Of a stretch of 64,000 nucleotides of DNA, positions 37,186 to 48,839 are shown one piece after another. The notes beneath the pieces are model-generated. The model ran no database searches. It had not been told where the DNA came from and saw nothing but the letters and a program-made list of their open reading frames with translations. The stretch spans positions 3,435,001 through 3,499,000 of the forward strand of contig WPIO01000002.1 in the NCBI GenBank assembly GCA_009760855.2. Reading direction: 5' to 3'. Source of the DNA: Cristatella mucedo (lineage: Eukaryota > Bryozoa > Phylactolaemata > Cristatellidae). The position numbers and the translations under genes are program-made. Position 1 is the stretch's first letter, and every line of letters begins with the position of its first letter.

Positions 37186-37249
37186 TGCTTAACGTCTTGC
37201 ATTATTATAAATGCTATTTACAGTGCAAATAATTTCATGGGAGGTCGGG

Positions 37250-37782
37250 CCTCCATGGTTTTTAATCACTTCTCTTATACACTAAGGCACAGAGCCTAGA
37301 AACCTCTTCAAAGTCTGAGGTAATATCACCCCAGTAGTACAGCAGCCGGCTTCGCAGCTCTTCCGGTCTTAGCAGGCTCCGAATCGGAGGCTAGATAGCG
37401 CTCCAACCTATTCAAAAGACACTACATGGGATTTAGGTCAGGTGAATGAGTCGGCCAACTCAAGACTCTGACAGCAGTGTCAGCAAAAACTCTGTGGAAG
37501 CTTTTGCTGTATGCTTTGGGTCATTGTCCTGCTGCCAAATGTAATAGGCAATTTTAATGGATGGTTCACATACACAGCTTCAACAGCTTCTAGAGGAGGC
37601 ATCACGCTTGGGAGGGGGGCTAAGGCATTCCAGATGAGTAAATAATTAGTACAAGTCGGCAGGCTTATACCGGGCCTAGAACCGTGTAAGACTTCATTGC
37701 TCCACTTCTTGGTCGTTTTCTTGTAGGGGGGCTAACGTCAGTCTGGACACCTCCAGCTATGGATGTGCCATAATGCACATGC
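37250..37782 (-). pseudogene. Tc1/mariner transposase remnant
   Basis: On the minus strand near 37545-37415 the reading gives IWQQDNDPKHTAKASTEF. After a stop and a frameshift comes the 'W(P)THSPDLNP'-like block. 'DNDPKHT' holds the second catalytic Asp of Tc1 transposases. The region where the third acidic residue should be ('NP.EN.W') is altered, and stops occur throughout. Terminal repeats were not found. It is inactive. Confidence 0.8.
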
Positions 37783-37910
37783 TGGTTTGGCCCAGTGGTT
37801 AAGTGCTCGCCCCTACAAAGGTCTGACCGAGGTCATTGGCTCGAGCCCCGTGACATATGTGAAGCGCCTGAATAGGGCACTATACAAAATGAATCAATTA
37901 TTATATACAT
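37783..37910 (+). mobile_element. SINE-1 copy
   Basis: The head 'ttggcccagtggttaagtgc' (A box) and 'ggctcgagccccgtgacata' (B-box region), then 'gaagcgcctgaatagggcac'. The tail hairpin has lost its middle. It sits at the edge of the Tc1 remnant. Confidence 0.82.
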
Positions 37911-38854
37911 TTTAAATTATATCGCTGTAACTCAGTAAAAGGGCAGTATCTACATGTACTAACCGTAGCAAGCTGCTAAAGGATTTACGATCAGCCGAAT
38001 CACTCATGGATTCTCAAGCCAGGCACTGCTGCATAGCTATGAGCTTATAAACAATATCTTTTCAATAAGTACAGGCAAAGTGGAATCGAGGTTTAAGGGT
38101 ACGAGGCTCTTTCAGACAATATTGAATCTACCTTATCTCTAACTTACTCTACCTATCTTCGAAGAGACTTTGCTTAATATTTGAGGTTAAACCTGAGGCT
38201 TGATATTTGCCATTTCTGAAGCAACGATTTATTTCATCAATTTAAGGCACTGCGCTAAGTAGGTGCAGAATGGATACGTTAGAGTGGACACTGTCACAGA
38301 AAAACTCAATGCAAAAGTGACTTCGTTGCATCGACAGCTATAAAAGAAATGCACTGATTCGAATATGCCAGTCAAGAAGCAGGCATGTCGGTGGCATAAA
38401 AAGGGGTCTCAGGCAAATTTCATTTGAATTTCCTTGAATGATCTAAAAGATACTTTGAAGGCCTGGATAAACAGCTGGCACTAATAGAGATGTCACATAT
38501 TTAGAAGCACAGCCAATGGTGTGAAAAATATTTAATAAGTCAAACTGCTAGTATTAATTTAATTAAAACAGTGACAACACCCTATCCTCATGCACACACT
38601 TTAAAATTAGAGGTTATGCAGTGAACAACTAATTTATGAGTCAGGCAAAACTAATCGCACAACCTTAAGAACCGTTGCGTGATGTCAGTAAAATAAGCAG
38701 GCCCCTGACCTAATGCACCGTGACCGGCAGGAGAGAGTTGGACTAAAATAACTCCCATCCGATATAAAGAAAACGCAGTTCAAGTGAAAACACTGCAGCA
38801 CGTGGTTCATTTGAAAAGACTGCAGCACATGGCTATCACAACGGTGTAACTTAC
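37911..38854. other. RWDD4-like intron, AT-rich, no feature
   Basis: I found no RWD exon here on the minus strand. Confidence 0.4.
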
Positions 38855-38961
38855 AGATGCTTGTTGTAGAAGGCATCCAGACTAAATATCGGCATCTTGT
38901 TTGGGTAGTCATCATCCCATGAAATCTCCACCAAGAAAGTATTGGAGCTCCCTTCATCAAC
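38855..38961 (-). CDS. Rwdd4: RWDD4-like protein, RWD-domain core exon
   Basis: Acceptor CTACCAG|GTT and donor CATCT|GTAAGT enclose 107 bp (35 codons plus 2 bases). The translation contains NTFLVEISWDDDYPNKMP, then IFSLDAFYNKH. This matches the central beta-sheet and the YPxxxP turn that define RWD domains, and aligns with the vertebrate 'FLIEISWTETYP' region. The incoming phase (0) fits the exon at 41242-41322. The outgoing phase (2) needs a following exon that starts with one base. Confidence 0.92.
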
Positions 38962-39532
38962 CTGGTAGCATTATAATAATATCGATCGGCTGACAGAAAA
39001 GCTGCATGCATAACAGCTAGCACCCGAGGGCTATCCACCCATCACGGCTCAGTGGCGATGCAGGCATGCCAGCCACTGAACGAAGGCTGGAAAAAATCGT
39101 GTGACATTAACGTAATAAAAATGAGCACAAAAGCTAACTACTTAAGATATCGGAAACTATTAACCTGATGGTATACGTCGTAATCGAGGGCCACCTAGAC
39201 GTTGCACGGGAGGTCTGCCTACACGACACATATACATTGTACATGCATTGATGTGACCAAGGCAATTCGGCATGGCCATGCAAGTGGCCATAAAAGATCG
39301 TTGGCTTGAAGACTGATGTTAGGATTTTTAAAACTGCAGCCTCTCCAGCTCTAATGCTTGAGCCTTTGTCAGATTTATATTTTTGCAGGATTGTTCCCAA
39401 GATGGTGGCAAACATTTATTTTTTTTCACTCTTCCTTTGCACCAATATTTTCAACATCCAACCTTACACATCGACATCAAAGGGTGCAGCAGCCTAGACC
39501 CCAAAGTTTAAGGACCAGGCTTACCCAATATG
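38962..39532. other. RWDD4-like intron
   Basis: A 93-codon minus frame (39134-39415) has no motif. Confidence 0.4.
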
Positions 39533-39825
39533 CACTAATAATAATAATAATAGTGCACTTGATAAAGCGCCCTCAGAGAACTCAATCTCTTTCTAGGCGC
39601 TTTACATTTGCTGCAAAGGGAAATGCAATTGAATGGTGAGTAATATCATGCTTGATAAACAAACAACATGAATAACATGGTTAGGGGTGACATGCACAGG
39701 GTCAGCATGCAAATGTAGTTAGTGGCAGCATGCACAAGTGTCAGCACGCATAAGCACATGAAGGACGAATCACAGGGACCCACTAAATGCTGTCCTAAAT
39801 AGGCGTGTTCTTAAGTTAGAACAAC
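39533..39825 (-). mobile_element. L2-like LINE 3' end, family A
   Basis: AAT repeats, the full conserved tail and the untranslated region, ending just before the coding part at 'aataggcgtgttcttaag'. Confidence 0.88.
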
Positions 39826-40477
39826 TTGCAACAAATGAACTGCATACATAAATATATGGCTCGAAAGTTTTAACGAATTCCACAGGAGATCTGTAGGCAG
39901 AAAGACTACAACACAAGATTTCTTCGGTTTGCTACAAGCACACGTCAAACACATGTTTCCGGCAGCCATCGCAAAGACACCAACATGCCATCCTCTAGCC
40001 ATGATAGATGTCTGTTCTATGATGTCGCCAGTAATTCGACATGAGTCTTCCCGCCTCCCAATCCCTAAAGAAGCATCAGCAAAGGCCCCAGGGAAACCGA
40101 AAGGCCTGCGCGTAGGCAGTCGCATAAATGTAGCAAACGTGTGTGCTGAGGTGCATGCAAATGGAGCATACACGAGTGCTAACGCTCAAAGGGAAGCAAG
40201 GCCACAATGTATGTAACAAACCGACTGATATCAATGTTTGCACTTTTGATGCACTAGCTAGTCAAGATGCAGTCACGAGGTGAAAGGCAGTAGTGACGGA
40301 GGCGGGACGAGAGCACTGACCAAGTGGCACAGAATGTCTTTCTCCACCCAACGCCTAGCGCTAGTCAATCGAATCCGAATAACAACTACTAAGTAGACAC
40401 ATAACTTGCAACAGTGACTGCTGTTTGAAGTGCTGCCAATCCAATGGCTCCTCAACGAAGGCAGTTTCTGCCGATGA
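39826..40477. other. Unassigned segment open on both strands
   Basis: Minus frame 39811-40173 (120 codons) and plus frame 39929-40216 (95 codons) overlap. The minus reading (FMRLPTRRPFGFPGAFADAS and following) looks protein-like but is not recognised. It lies inside the RWDD4-like intron and may be a transposon or pseudogene piece. Confidence 0.3.
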
Positions 40478-41075
40478 CAAAGCCCAGTGCAGGTCTTCTA
40501 GCCTGTGCATTGAGGCGCTTACAGTTGGTGCAAAACTCTGCAGCCAGGCTAATTAGCTGAGAATGTCCCAGTTGCTATATTGCATCACTTCTCACCGACC
40601 TGCACTGATTCTCCATCATGCAGCACATCGACTTCAAGGTTTGATCACTCAATTTTAGGTGACTTCATTTTCCTCCTCCAGCATACATATCCAAATACCA
40701 ATAATCATAATAATAATAATTAGGCCTTGCATCGTAGTACCCACTCTTCGGACTCGAGTCGTTTAGCTGCGCCTCGAACCAACCCTGAATCTTATGGAGA
40801 CCATACCTTTAGTTCACATTCTCCCAAACCCTGGAACTCAATCCCCGACTGACTTCACGACATCCCCTGTCTTGACAACATTAAAAAGTAAGCTAAAAAT
40901 GAAGCTGTTCTTGCAGCATTTGCTGAGTCCGCCGTGTGAATTGTCTTTTGTGTGCTGACAATGTGCCTTATCACTAACCCTATTGACAAGCTTTTTATAC
41001 ACCTAATCTATAAAGTGCCCAGAGAGAGATTTAGTTCTCTGAGGGCACAATACTTGTGTCTTAATATCGCCATTA
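40478..41075 (+). mobile_element. L2-like LINE 3' part, + strand, diverged
   Basis: 'gtgcaaaactctgcagcc', 'cttctcaccgacctgcact' and 'accctggaactca' follow the order of family A coding sequence, then the tail hairpin 'aaagtgcccagagagagatt', 'ttctctgagggcacaata'. Many indels. Confidence 0.8.
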
Positions 41076-41241
41076 CATTTGTATTCCTTAACTATGGGCG
41101 ATGGACAAGCACCAAAATAAGAGAGTAGATATATACCCACACTAACCACATTTTATACTGCAGTGGTGAAAACCTCAAGCCAGGCAAGGACACAAACCGA
41201 TGCTGTGAGCAGCTAAGTTTTTCGTACACCGCAGTACCAAC

Positions 41242-41322
41242 CTTATACTGATATCGGCGCTCATCCAACTCTTTAAAGCAAGGATCGCCATCATAGATGG
41301 AATGCATCACTTCCCGCTCCTC
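41242..41322 (-). CDS. Rwdd4: RWDD4-like protein, exon 2
   Basis: Acceptor TTTTTGTAG|GAG and donor AAG|GTTGGT bound 27 in-frame codons: EEREVMHSIYDGDPCFKELD, then the QYK end. RWD domains start with an 'E...L.SIY.gd..f' helix, as here. Residues after the GT donor in the same frame (41092-41241) are intron. Confidence 0.9.
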
Positions 41323-41798
41323 CTACAAAAAGAGGCATGCCACTCGGGTGATGGGGGAGCATGATAGAACTGTCGCCTAAAAAGTAAAGAGAGGTGATGC
41401 TACGCTCGGCTTGCCACAGCACGACAGATGCAGGCACAAGCACCGGCAGCAAATACAAGCAGTATCCTTGGGCTTACTGCTCCTCATTTGCACCAGGCCA
41501 TTGCTGTATTGCACAAGGCACCAGCAGCATACAAAATTGCCTTCGAAATACATGCAGCAACTGGATTCAATTCTTAAAGAAATATCCAAATTAATCACTT
41601 TTGTAGAATGGCAAATGGTTTAATGCAAAACCAGACTTTGCTATTACATTAATTATATATATTATATGCATTCAATAGCACTGATACGTTGTTCCCAACT
41701 CCCTGTCTTTCTTGTGTCATTCAAGAAATTAGCTAACATCGTCAACAATTATGTGATGATCCTAACCATTATGGTCTCAAGTAGCTGCTGTGCCCTCA
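41323..41798. other. RWDD4-like first intron, no feature
   Basis: Short frames only. Confidence 0.4.
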
Positions 41799-41990
41799 AC
41801 ACACACACACACACACACACGCACGTACGCACATACACACACGTACGCACATACACACACACCACATAGCACAAAAACACGTATGCATACACGCGCACAC
41901 GATCGGTTGCGTGCGCACACAAGCACTTACAAAACATTATACGTGCGCACACGCACACGCACGAGCGTACACACACACACACACACACAA
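41799..41990. repeat. AC-rich imperfect microsatellite
   Basis: CA repeats at 41799-41820, 41834-41862 and 41971-41990, with CACG interruptions. Confidence 0.85.
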
Positions 41991-42092
41991 CATAATAAGT
42001 GTGTATTTGTGTCCACAAGCATGTCTGTAATTTTATGAAACCGTGCACACAAGCGTACAGGCACCTACATGTGCAGGCACATTTACATATTG

Positions 42093-42093
<1 letters not shown>

Positions 42094-42173
<80 letters not shown>
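42094..42173. repeat. (GT)n microsatellite, about 80 bp
   Basis: Pure GT. Val-Cys frames here are artefacts. A short (CT)n run at 42306-42337 and an AC run follow nearby. Confidence 0.95.
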
Positions 42174-42174
<1 letters not shown>

Positions 42175-42301
42175 ATACACTCAAACGCAAAAATATTTTA
42201 GCCACCCCATTACTGAACTGGGGCCGGAATGTAGGCTCTGCCTGCTAATTATTGCATACACAAGTACAAGTTGCAAAGATTATGTTCCTCTCGTTCTCTC
42301 T

Positions 42302-42338
<37 letters not shown>

Positions 42339-42524
42339 GCACGCACACATACCCACACACAGAGCCTTGCATGGAAAATTCCACTAGTCATGCCGAAGAT
42401 CACAGAATTGTCAAGCTTCGTGAAGGGTAAAACTATGGTACTGCACAAGGCAGGTCACTTGTATGGTCAAATTGCTACTACTGCATCAATACCGAAGAAT
42501 GCAGTCACATACAACGTGCATGAG

Positions 42525-42662
42525 TAATATAAACATAATTCCTGTGCATAGCACCCTAAGAAAACTTAAGCTCTATCCAGGCACCTTATGTACGCTATAG
42601 GGTTTGAACCCGTGACCTAGGTGGGCAAAGGTGAGCACCTTACACCTGGGCCGACAGACCGG
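42525..42662 (-). mobile_element. SINE-1 copy, diverged
   Basis: Minus strand: the tRNA-like head with 'GGTCACGGGTTCAAACCC' (B box), then 'GGTGCCTGGATAGAGCTTAA' and the TTTTCTTAGGGTGC arm. Confidence 0.75.
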
Positions 42663-43164
42663 AGTTAGCGAGTGTCGTGAATTGAGTGTTCTTGGGGTGT
42701 GGTGGATAGAAGACTAAGAGCTCGGGTGGGTTCTATCACAAATAAATATTGCATTTCTCAAGTTTGAAGTTTGGAGAACGACAGATATTTTCAAAGGCTT
42801 GGTTCACTCTATGCCAAAGCGGCCTAGACAGGCTTATTGCTTATTTCGGCGATGTGACTTCATTTTAACATGAAAAATACTATACCTGTACTAAAACGTT
42901 TGCTTACATAATAAGTAAGCATATTGTATATACAGCACGTGATTACAGCAAACTACAATAAGGTTTTTATATAAGTCAGAACTTTTTGGGTGGAAGATTT
43001 TTTAATTAGCCTCGTCGATACTTCTGTGCTGGAGTGTGTGTACACACCAGTTTCAATCGAAAGCACGTGTGTGTGTGTGTGTGTGTGTTTCTAGCGTTAA
43101 ACTCACTTAACTTCAAAGCCCATGCAAAATGACAAGCCAACAAGAACTAAAAGAATAACAAATG
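42663..43164. other. No assigned feature
   Basis: AT-rich, with a short GT run at 43063-43088. Confidence 0.4.
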
Positions 43165-43965
43165 CAATGTAATGTATCTCCGTCAGTAACTTCACAATGC
43201 CACAAAGACTAACTTGGTGTTACGCAGGAGTTTTCTTTATTGAGTGGATATACAGCCTAATCGGCTTTCGATAATCATGCGGTAGTCAACAGACTACATG
43301 CAACGAGGAGAAAGTGAGCAGCATAGCTGAGTCCGGAGTTCAGTTGAGGTAGTGAGTAGCATGTAAGTAGCAGCTCCGGAGGGCTGAAAAGAATATGCCA
43401 TACTCGGCAGCACGAGAGCAGATGTCGTTTTGCAAGAATTGTGTAACTGAGCTCCACAGTCTAGGACCTGCGGAGCAAAAGCCTATGCTGCCAACGGTCT
43501 TTAACCCTTTAAGCATAGGAACGGAACAGCTAATTTATTAGAGGACCTGAGGGCATGTAGAAGCTGAAACTGGTGCAACAGTTCAGCTAGGTATGAAGGA
43601 GTCAGGCCATAGCAGGCCTTGTGGGTCAGCTTAAGAACTTTACTCGGTATCTGTTGATCAACCAGAAACCGTTGAAGCTGCTTCAGCAAAGGAGACAGAA
43701 GGCTGAACTTTTAAGAATTTGTTAACCAGCCTTGCAGTCATTTTCATCACCAGCTTCAGTAGCCTAATTGCTCTTTTCGGTAGCCTAGCCAAAATGGAAT
43801 TTAAATATTCTAGCCTGGACAGAACTAGGGAGCTAGTTACATTGTTTTCAAGCCAACCTGGTACACAGTCCCTAATCTTAGATAGAGATCAAACGTGGTG
43901 GCTAGCTGTGGAGGCAGTCTTCTTAATGAAACTGCAAAATCAAGAAGGCTGATGGTACACGAGAT
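43165..43965 (-). mobile_element. L2-like LINE fragment, family B
   Basis: Minus frames 43275-43457 and 43501-43689 give broken pieces of 'HKACYGLTPSYLAELLHQFQ'. Its 3' end is 'agtaacttcacaatgccaca'. It aligns to 50125-50880 but is more diverged. Confidence 0.82.
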
Positions 43966-44035
43966 GATGAGTTTCAACTAATGGTGCTGGATATGATGGG
44001 TCGTACCAGATGGGAAGGACATAAACATACATACA

Positions 44036-46126
44036 TATAATAACAATAATGCACTTGATAAAGCACTATCAGAGAACTCAATCTCTCTCTAGACGCTTTA
44101 CTTTTGCAGCAAAGGGAAATGCAAATGAATGGTGAGTAATATCATGCTTGATAAACAAACAAAATGAATAACATGGTTAGGGGTGACATGCACAGGGTCA
44201 GCATGCAAATGTGGTTAGTGGCAGCATGCACAGTGTCAGCACGCATAGGCACATGAAGGGCGAATCACGGGGACCCACTAAATGCTGTCCTAAATAGGTG
44301 TGTTTTTAAGTTCTTTTTAAATGTGGTCAGGTCAGGGGATGTTCTGACACAGGTCGGGAGGGAGTTCCAGGCTTTGGGAGCATACGAACTAAATGCACGG
44401 TCTCCAAAGGATTCCGAGGTTTGTACGAGGTATTTGTAGACTGTTGGATTCCGAAAAGCGGGTGGTACGATGCTTTGCCTGATGGGGGAGTAGATCTGAG
44501 AGATAGGCTGGAGCCAATTAACGAAGTCACCTGAAAGTGAGCAACAAAACTTTGAAGTCGATGCGTTGCTTGACTGGTAGCCAGTGCAGGTCGGCGAGAA
44601 GTGGTGTAATGTGGCAGCTGCGACGTTAATGACAGACAAGCCTAGCTGCGGAGTTTTGCACCAGTTGTAATCGCCTGATTGCACATGCCGGTAGGCCAGC
44701 AAGCAGTGAGTTGCAGAAGTCGAGACGGGATGTCACGAATTCACGGACCAACTTAGATGTGGTATCTTTATCTAAACAAGCCCGAATTTTAGCAATGTTA
44801 TGAAGATGAAAATAGGCAGATTTGACTGTGGAGCTGATATGGTCGTCTAACGAGAGGTCGCTTTGGAATATGACACCTAGATTTCGAGCTGATTCAACAG
44901 GAGATATGCTGGCAGAGCCAATTTTGAGAGTCAGCCTTTCCAATTTCTGAATCTCTGGGTTTGCCTATAACTAGTAGGTTAGTTTTATCATCGTTTAGTT
45001 TTAGAAAATTTGCTGCCATCCATGTGCGGATGTCATCAATACATGCAGCAAGTGAGTTGAGAGAATTCGAGGTGCTCGAAGGCTGGGAGGGATCAAAGCA
45101 AAGGTACAAGTGAGTGTCATCCACATAGAAGTGAAAGCCTAGAATGTGCTTGGCAATCACATCAGCAAGAGGGAGAGTATAAACCGTGAAAAAAACCTGA
45201 CCAAGCACAGAGCCCTGAGGTGCCCCATATTTCAGAGGTACCTCGGATGATCTTTGTCCATTCACGTCAATACTCTGGAGTCTCCCACTGAGATAGGACC
45301 TGAACCACAGCAGAGCAGTGCCAGTGATGCACAGGCGAGATGAGAGGCGCTCTAGACGAACTTTGTGATCGATGGTGTCAAAAGCTGCCGAAAGATCGAG
45401 CAAAACAAGCAGAGACACTCTACCCATGTCTGCATTCCTAAGTAGGTCGTTGTATACCCTAAGCAATGCTGACTCTGTCAAGTGATTAGCTCTAAGGCCA
45501 GACTGGAACTTACTAGCAAGGTGTGAGGTTTCGATATATGAGTTCAGCTGGTCCGCCACGACCCATTCCAGTGTCTTTGATAGGAATGGTAGAAGGGAGA
45601 CTGGGCGGTAGTTGCTTAAGTTCTCTTGGTCTAGTGTCGCTTTCTTGAGAAGTGGCCTGACTACAGCTTTTTGAAAGGTGTTGGGACATGGCCTGAGGTT
45701 AATGACATATTAATGATGTTAGTTATGCATGGCAGCAGCAGATCAATGCAACGTAAGAGCAGGACAGTGGCAATAGGGCCCAGAGGACTTATTGTCTTCT
45801 TTGATTGAGATATGAACTTCAGGACTAGATCACTAGTGACATGCTTAACTTTAGACATTGAGGTGCAGCCAGGAATCGGGGAACAGCATTCTAGTGGGGA
45901 TGCTGTCATCGCAGGGATGGATTCCCTGATCTTGTCTATCTTCTGCACAAAGAATCGAGAGAAGCGATTGGCTAGATCATCACAAGGATCATCAGGTAAC
46001 GAGCTAATCTGGGAGCGGTTGAGATGGTTTATCGTCGACATCAGCATTTTTGGATTGTGCATCTGTGATTCAACAATGTTTCTATAGAAGCTAGACTTGG
46101 CCTTTGCTAGGATCGATACATACATA
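44036..46126 (-). mobile_element. L2-like LINE, family A, longest copy
   Basis: From the tail at 44036 the copy covers, in reverse order, the C-terminal region (44265-44943), the RT domain (44894-45559) and the region before it (45661-46125). RT motifs seen: LLDLSAAFDTIDHKV, GAPQGSVLGQVFF and FYVDDTHLYL with both catalytic aspartates. At least three frameshifts separate the frames. No endonuclease is present, so it is truncated at its 5' end. 'atacatacata' occurs at both edges (about 44027 and 46117), a likely target-site duplication. Confidence 0.92.
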
Positions 46127-46207
46127 GAGCTAGATCGATGAGCTGAGCTTATCTGATCTGAGCTGATCTATGAGCTGATGAGCTAGATCGATACATACAT
46201 AGAGCAG
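46105..46207. repeat. Local direct repeat at the LINE 5' junction
   Basis: 'agatcgatacatacatagag' occurs twice, about 76 bp apart, with 'gagctgatc'-type units between. It suggests a small duplication after the LINE inserted. Confidence 0.75.
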
Positions 46208-46884
46208 CACAGACACAACCGAGTACACATTAATATCCAAGCCCGACATGACAAACTACAAGTAGTCAGGGACGATGCAGATCTCTACAATGTAAAACCA
46301 GCATAACCATGAGTGCACATGCTACCCCAAAGAGGTCACCTAGCTAGGACGAGCAGTGCTATGAGACGAACCTTCATGCAGGACTAGGGAGGCCCAATGG
46401 ATCAGAATGTACTTATGATAACCATGCCGAAAAATCTTTGGGGGAGCTGACTGCAAACAGGGAAATGAAGAGTTGAGTGGTGCTGCATTTGCTTGGGTGG
46501 GACCAGTAATGTTTACAGTACCCTTAGCCACATTTTCATTACTTTTCATTAACCCGGATACCACAGCAACAGAGGAAGCGCAGCTAGATGTGGTGTAACT
46601 AGTGCTTCAAATGTAGCCTATTTATATTCCAGCTCGTCGGCTATTCAGCATTTTGCACTAAATTGAAATTGTGTGGTGATCATGCCTTCAATTCATATGT
46701 GCTGCAAGTCTGGAACTTGCTTCCGGCTTCTCTCATCACCAGCAGTAACTTAGCATCAGTCTAAATTATTAAAGTCCCAGCTAAAGATACAACTGTTCCA
46801 CCCAGCTCTCCTTCTTCGCCAGTAAACATGCCTATGTTTGTTCCTTCGTGCTTTGCATGCTTATCTGTGCATGATTCAGTGCAC
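46208..46884. other. RWDD4-like first intron, no feature
   Basis: 46620-46860 has faint similarity to LINE C-terminal sequence ('gcttccggcttctctcatca'). Confidence 0.35.
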
Positions 46885-47045
46885 GTTAAAGGTCGGCTGA
46901 CTCAACAGCCTCAATTATATAGCAGAGGCAGAGCCTTAATGACTATCACTACTGCTTGCTGTCGGCAATAAAGGATCGCCCACAGCAGGACTCGAAGCTA
47001 CGACCGCGTGAAGACCGAGCACCTTACTATACTAACCAGGGGTCC
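46885..47045 (-). mobile_element. SINE-2 copy
   Basis: 'ggtcggctgactcaacagcc', 'agagccttaatgactatcac' and 'caataaaggatcgcccacag', then the head 'actcgaagctacgacc'. Confidence 0.75.
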
Positions 47046-47215
47046 TAGGTCCTGCATGTTTACTATGTTATTCATTTTGTTTGTTTTTCAAGCATGATTT
47101 CACTTACTATTCTATTGCGTATCACTTTGCAGCAAATGTAAAGCGCCTAGAAAGAGATTAAGTTCTCTGAGGGCGCTTTATCAAGTGCAATATTATTATT
47201 ATTATTATTATTACT
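47046..47215 (+). mobile_element. L2-like LINE 3' end, family A, + strand
   Basis: 'gcagcaaatgtaaagcgcct', 'agaaagagattaagttctct', 'gagggcgctttatcaagtgc' and a TTA array. This is the cleanest copy of the tail hairpin. Confidence 0.9.
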
Positions 47216-47672
47216 AGCCAGAGCTCCTATAAACCGGTGGGCATGAGTGTCTTATGGTGTGCTTTAGTGTGTTCGCCTAAGCACGATAGTCTAATATTGA
47301 TACCATGCATATCACTAACGTTGGTTACTGATTCTCTTGCAGCGAGTTCTAAAGCACCTGGATAGAGACTTAGTTCACTTAAACCGCAACGAAACGACAT
47401 ATTCTTATCTAAATTAGTAATATAATTTTGCCCTTACATTCTAAATACCACCTTCTTTTGCTCAGTAACAAGTCATCTGGGCCAAAGATCAAGAGCAGGT
47501 ACGTCGTTAGGTGAGTAGATTTTAATGTTATCAATAAATCAAGCTCTCGGCAGATGCAAAAATGTTCGCTCGCTAACTCAGCGCGAGCGAAAAACGAAGA
47601 CAGAGCTCGAGTCGGGTGGACGCAACAGACACTCAAGAAGGCGCGCAGCATTCACGAATTGCACTGACGCAC
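47216..47672. other. RWDD4-like first intron
   Basis: The CpG frequency rises from 47520 towards the start exon. 47340-47400 resembles a LINE/SINE tail ('aaagcacctggatagagact'). Confidence 0.4.
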
Positions 47673-47696
47673 CTGCTGTTGCTCCTGGCAGCTCAT
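47673..47696 (-). CDS. Rwdd4: RWDD4-like protein, start exon (8 codons)
   Basis: ATG AGC TGC CAG GAG CAA CAG CAG followed by GTGCGT gives MSCQEQQQ in phase 0, joining EEREVMHSIY of the next exon. Vertebrate RWDD4 also has a short acidic/glutamine-type leader of about 8-10 residues before the first RWD helix. It lies in a CpG-enriched segment (47520-47900) that would serve as promoter. The intron to the next exon would be about 6.35 kb. The start context is not strong, so this exon rests on phase, length and position. Confidence 0.6.
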
Positions 47697-48839
47697 CTGC
47701 TACCAAGCAAGTTCAGCGCCAGCGCACGAAATGCGGCGGATGGACAACGGAACGGATTCCCAGCCGGTCACGTTTCGAGATCTCCGCTTCCGGGAGCTCT
47801 TTGGTGAGGGTGCCGGAAAAACGAACTTCCGCCAAGGCTCATGCAAAAACTACCCGCAGCCTTGCATTCTCTGCTCTTGTGCCCTTCAAAACTTGAAAAA
47901 AACCTTCATTTAGCGAATCACTTTTCGCGTTGGAACGTGTTCACAGTGCACATAAGTATGCAATGGGTATCAGGCGAGGGGGGCTTCGGGACTGGGGCAG
48001 ATCTCAGTAGTCTTCACGGGTTAAGGTCGTTAACAAAAAAGTATCAATCGTATATAAATGTAACCGCGTGTGGCAAAGCATATAAATAATAATATAATAA
48101 TAATAATATGAGTACGATTGTGTAGTGTCAAGCGAGAACTAAATGTCTTATAATCCCCGAGTACGATGGAAATAAAATATATCAATTTGTTAGTGATAGC
48201 ATGCGGTAATAACAAACACAACATGCATGCACGAACACACAAAGTACAATTCACACGAGCTGAACAATATCAGTACCTTATAGTAGTAACAGCTATTGAT
48301 GCTGTTGCTGAATTCTTATCTTCTATCGGCAGCATTGGCTATAGAAAGAGTCGTAGTAACGAGCTCGCTGGCAATGACTGAATCGCCAAGATCCGTCCGA
48401 GTATAGCTGAGAATGCTAGGGAGTCGTGATGCAGACGCAAGAAATGGAGCACACCGAAAAAAGCAGGTCTTATTGGAATTACTTCCATAGGCTTATTGCT
48501 GCAAATTATGGGGGGTTAAAACGTGATCGCCCATCCTGCGAAGACTAGGCACCACCAGGGTGTACGAATTGCTGCACTAAGTGCTGCTGCCTCTGCCCTT
48601 CTGTTGCACACCTTTGAGGACTATTATGTACAGGCGTGGTTTGCAATGCCTATACGTCGCACAAGCCTCCAATAGCGAGTCTGTTAATTAGCTATCCTCC
48701 TCCTCCTCTGAGGCGGGCCGGCATGATCTCTAGCTACCACGTGGCTTTCTGCTATTTCCAATTAATAGCCATGTTGCCCGTATTGTCTTCTGGCTTGAAC
48801 GACGCTGAAAAACTTACAATCGCCTTCGCGAGTCTATGA
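47697..48839. other. RWDD4-like upstream region
   Basis: 47700-47900 is CpG-enriched and includes a + frame starting ATGGACAACGGAACG at 47740 that could be a head-to-head gene. Beyond it is AT-rich, with AAT repeats at 48087-48110. Confidence 0.35.

Noticed and set aside
37250-37782. Active Tc1/mariner transposon
   Set aside because: There are stops and frameshifts within the transposase, an altered third catalytic region, and no terminal inverted repeats found at the edges.
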